A stretch of 64,000 nucleotides of DNA from Maribacter sp. (GTDB taxonomy: Bacteria; Bacteroidota; Bacteroidia; Flavobacteriales; Flavobacteriaceae), in the NCBI GenBank assembly GCA_020629415.1, contig JAHDDL010000005.1, positions 1-64,000 of the forward strand, given 5' to 3'. The notes below the pieces were generated by a model. That model ran no database searches. It was not told the DNA's origin and saw only the letters and a program-made list of their open reading frames with translations. Each line of letters opens with the position of its first letter. Position 1 is the first letter of the stretch. Position numbers and translations under genes: made by a program. Positions 63,374 to 64,000 of this stretch are shown here, in pieces.

Positions 63374-64000
63374 TTATTTGCTTTTATTATTTGTAGCATT
63401 TCCAGTATTTGGTCAGTTTAATATTTCTGGCCAAATAACCGATGAAGATGGTACGCCTGTTTCTGATGCAGAATTATATATTAAAGAGCTAGAGCGTTTA
63501 GAAACTACAAATTCAGAAGGTTACTACTCGGTAGAAAGTTTGTTGGCAGGTACCTACACCATTGTTGTTTTTGCCTATGAGTTTGAAATTTTGGAGCAGG
63601 ATGTGGTCTTAAACGGTAATACTACTTTTAACGTAACATTGCAGCGGCTTAAAGTAAACAATCTGTCTGAAGTTGTCTTAACACAGAAGAGAGAGGAGGT
63701 CTTTAACTTAAAGCAGTTAAAAAAAGTAGAAGGTACTGCAATCTATGCCGGTAAAAAGAGCGAAGTGGTACTTTTAGAAGGTATTACCGGTAACTTAGCG
63801 GCCAATAATCCTAGACAGATATATAGCCAAGTAGTAGGTTTGAATATATATGATAATGGCGATGCCGGATTACAGTTAAATATTGGTGGTAGAGGTCTTG
63901 ATCCTAATAGAACGGCTAATTTTAATACAAGGCAGAACGGCTATGATATTAGTGCAGATGTTTTAGGGTATCCAGAAAGTTATTATACACCACCGGCAGA
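63354..64000 (+). CDS. TonB-dependent receptor, truncated by the window end
   Basis: About 215 residues visible from ATG 63354 (20-bp overlap with HTTM). Signal peptide (KLKEFSYLLLLFVAFPVFGQ, 20 residues), CarboxypepD-reg-like domain (GQITDEDGTPVSDAELYIKE, ~29), TonB box-like region VVLTQKREEVFNLKQLKKVE and plug start ITGNLAANNPRQIYSQVVGL (~140), GRGLDPNRTANFNTRQNGYD. Looks like a FecA-type receptor plug. Together with imelysin it suggests uptake of an iron complex; the ligand is not visible here. Confidence 0.92.
   Translation, partial: MKLKEFSYLLLLFVAFPVFGQFNISGQITDEDGTPVSDAELYIKELERLETTNSEGYYSVESLLAGTYTIVVFAYEFEILEQDVVLNGNTTFNVTLQRLKVNNLSEVVLTQKREEVFNLKQLKKVEGTAIYAGKKSEVVLLEGITGNLAANNPRQIYSQVVGLNIYDNGDAGLQLNIGGRGLDPNRTANFNTRQNGYDISADVLGYPESYYTPPA

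Overview
This window is a typical chromosomal stretch of a low-GC member of the Flavobacteriaceae (Bacteroidota), probably marine. The genus cannot be fixed from the sequence. The evidence is a SusC/SusD pair, many genes preceded by the Bacteroidota promoter element TAnnTTTG, near absence of Shine-Dalgarno sequences, frequent TTG/GTG starts, and lineage-typical proteins: long NusB, PUR/DUF3276 protein, GSII plus GSIII glutamine synthetases, MnmD, DUF1573 and DUF4197 lipoproteins. I see no insertion sequence, prophage, CRISPR array or rRNA. A tRNA-Arg(ACG) is cut by the left edge and a TonB-dependent receptor by the right edge.

Layout. 1-11 kb: tRNA-Arg, apt, a TTG-started 50-residue protein missed by simple ORF calling, a Na+/Ca2+ exchanger, divergent glutamine synthetases (GSII and GSIII), AIR synthase (purM), a Rieske lipoprotein with ApbE, then prfA and pyrF. 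11-20 kb: a SusCD locus with its presumed membrane AraC-type regulator, which is broken by a single in-frame TAA, then a DUF4197 lipoprotein and purU. 20-28 kb: an Lrp regulator, secreted proteins, and a nitrogen operon (PII, AmtB, porin) followed by fluc/crcB and small membrane proteins. 28-34 kb: ilvE, mnmD, grpE-dnaJ and a possible small RNA. 34-43 kb: an envelope operon (ABC-2 transporter, MscS, outer-membrane barrel, NtrC-like regulator lacking a DNA-binding domain), PPK2, an M28 peptidase and a cyclophilin-FKBP fusion. 43-58 kb: mostly housekeeping and stress genes (cold shock, peroxiredoxin, csaA, BASS transporter, acyltransferase, ABC exporter, nusB-DUF1573-yajC, pepT, pyrD). 58-64 kb: LysE exporter, HMG-CoA lyase, then DUF4856 / imelysin / HTTM / TonB receptor, a probable metal (iron) acquisition cluster.

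The most interesting items are: (1) the nonsense-split regulator beside susCD; (2) the DUF4856-imelysin-HTTM-TonB receptor cluster with its own palindrome and a promoter built into a terminator; (3) shared CCC-N10/11-GGG palindromes upstream of both nitrogen loci (glutamine synthetases and PII-AmtB); (4) two related tiny membrane peptides (59 and 28 residues) in separate places; and (5) a promoter-hairpin-terminator module after dnaJ that could be a small RNA.
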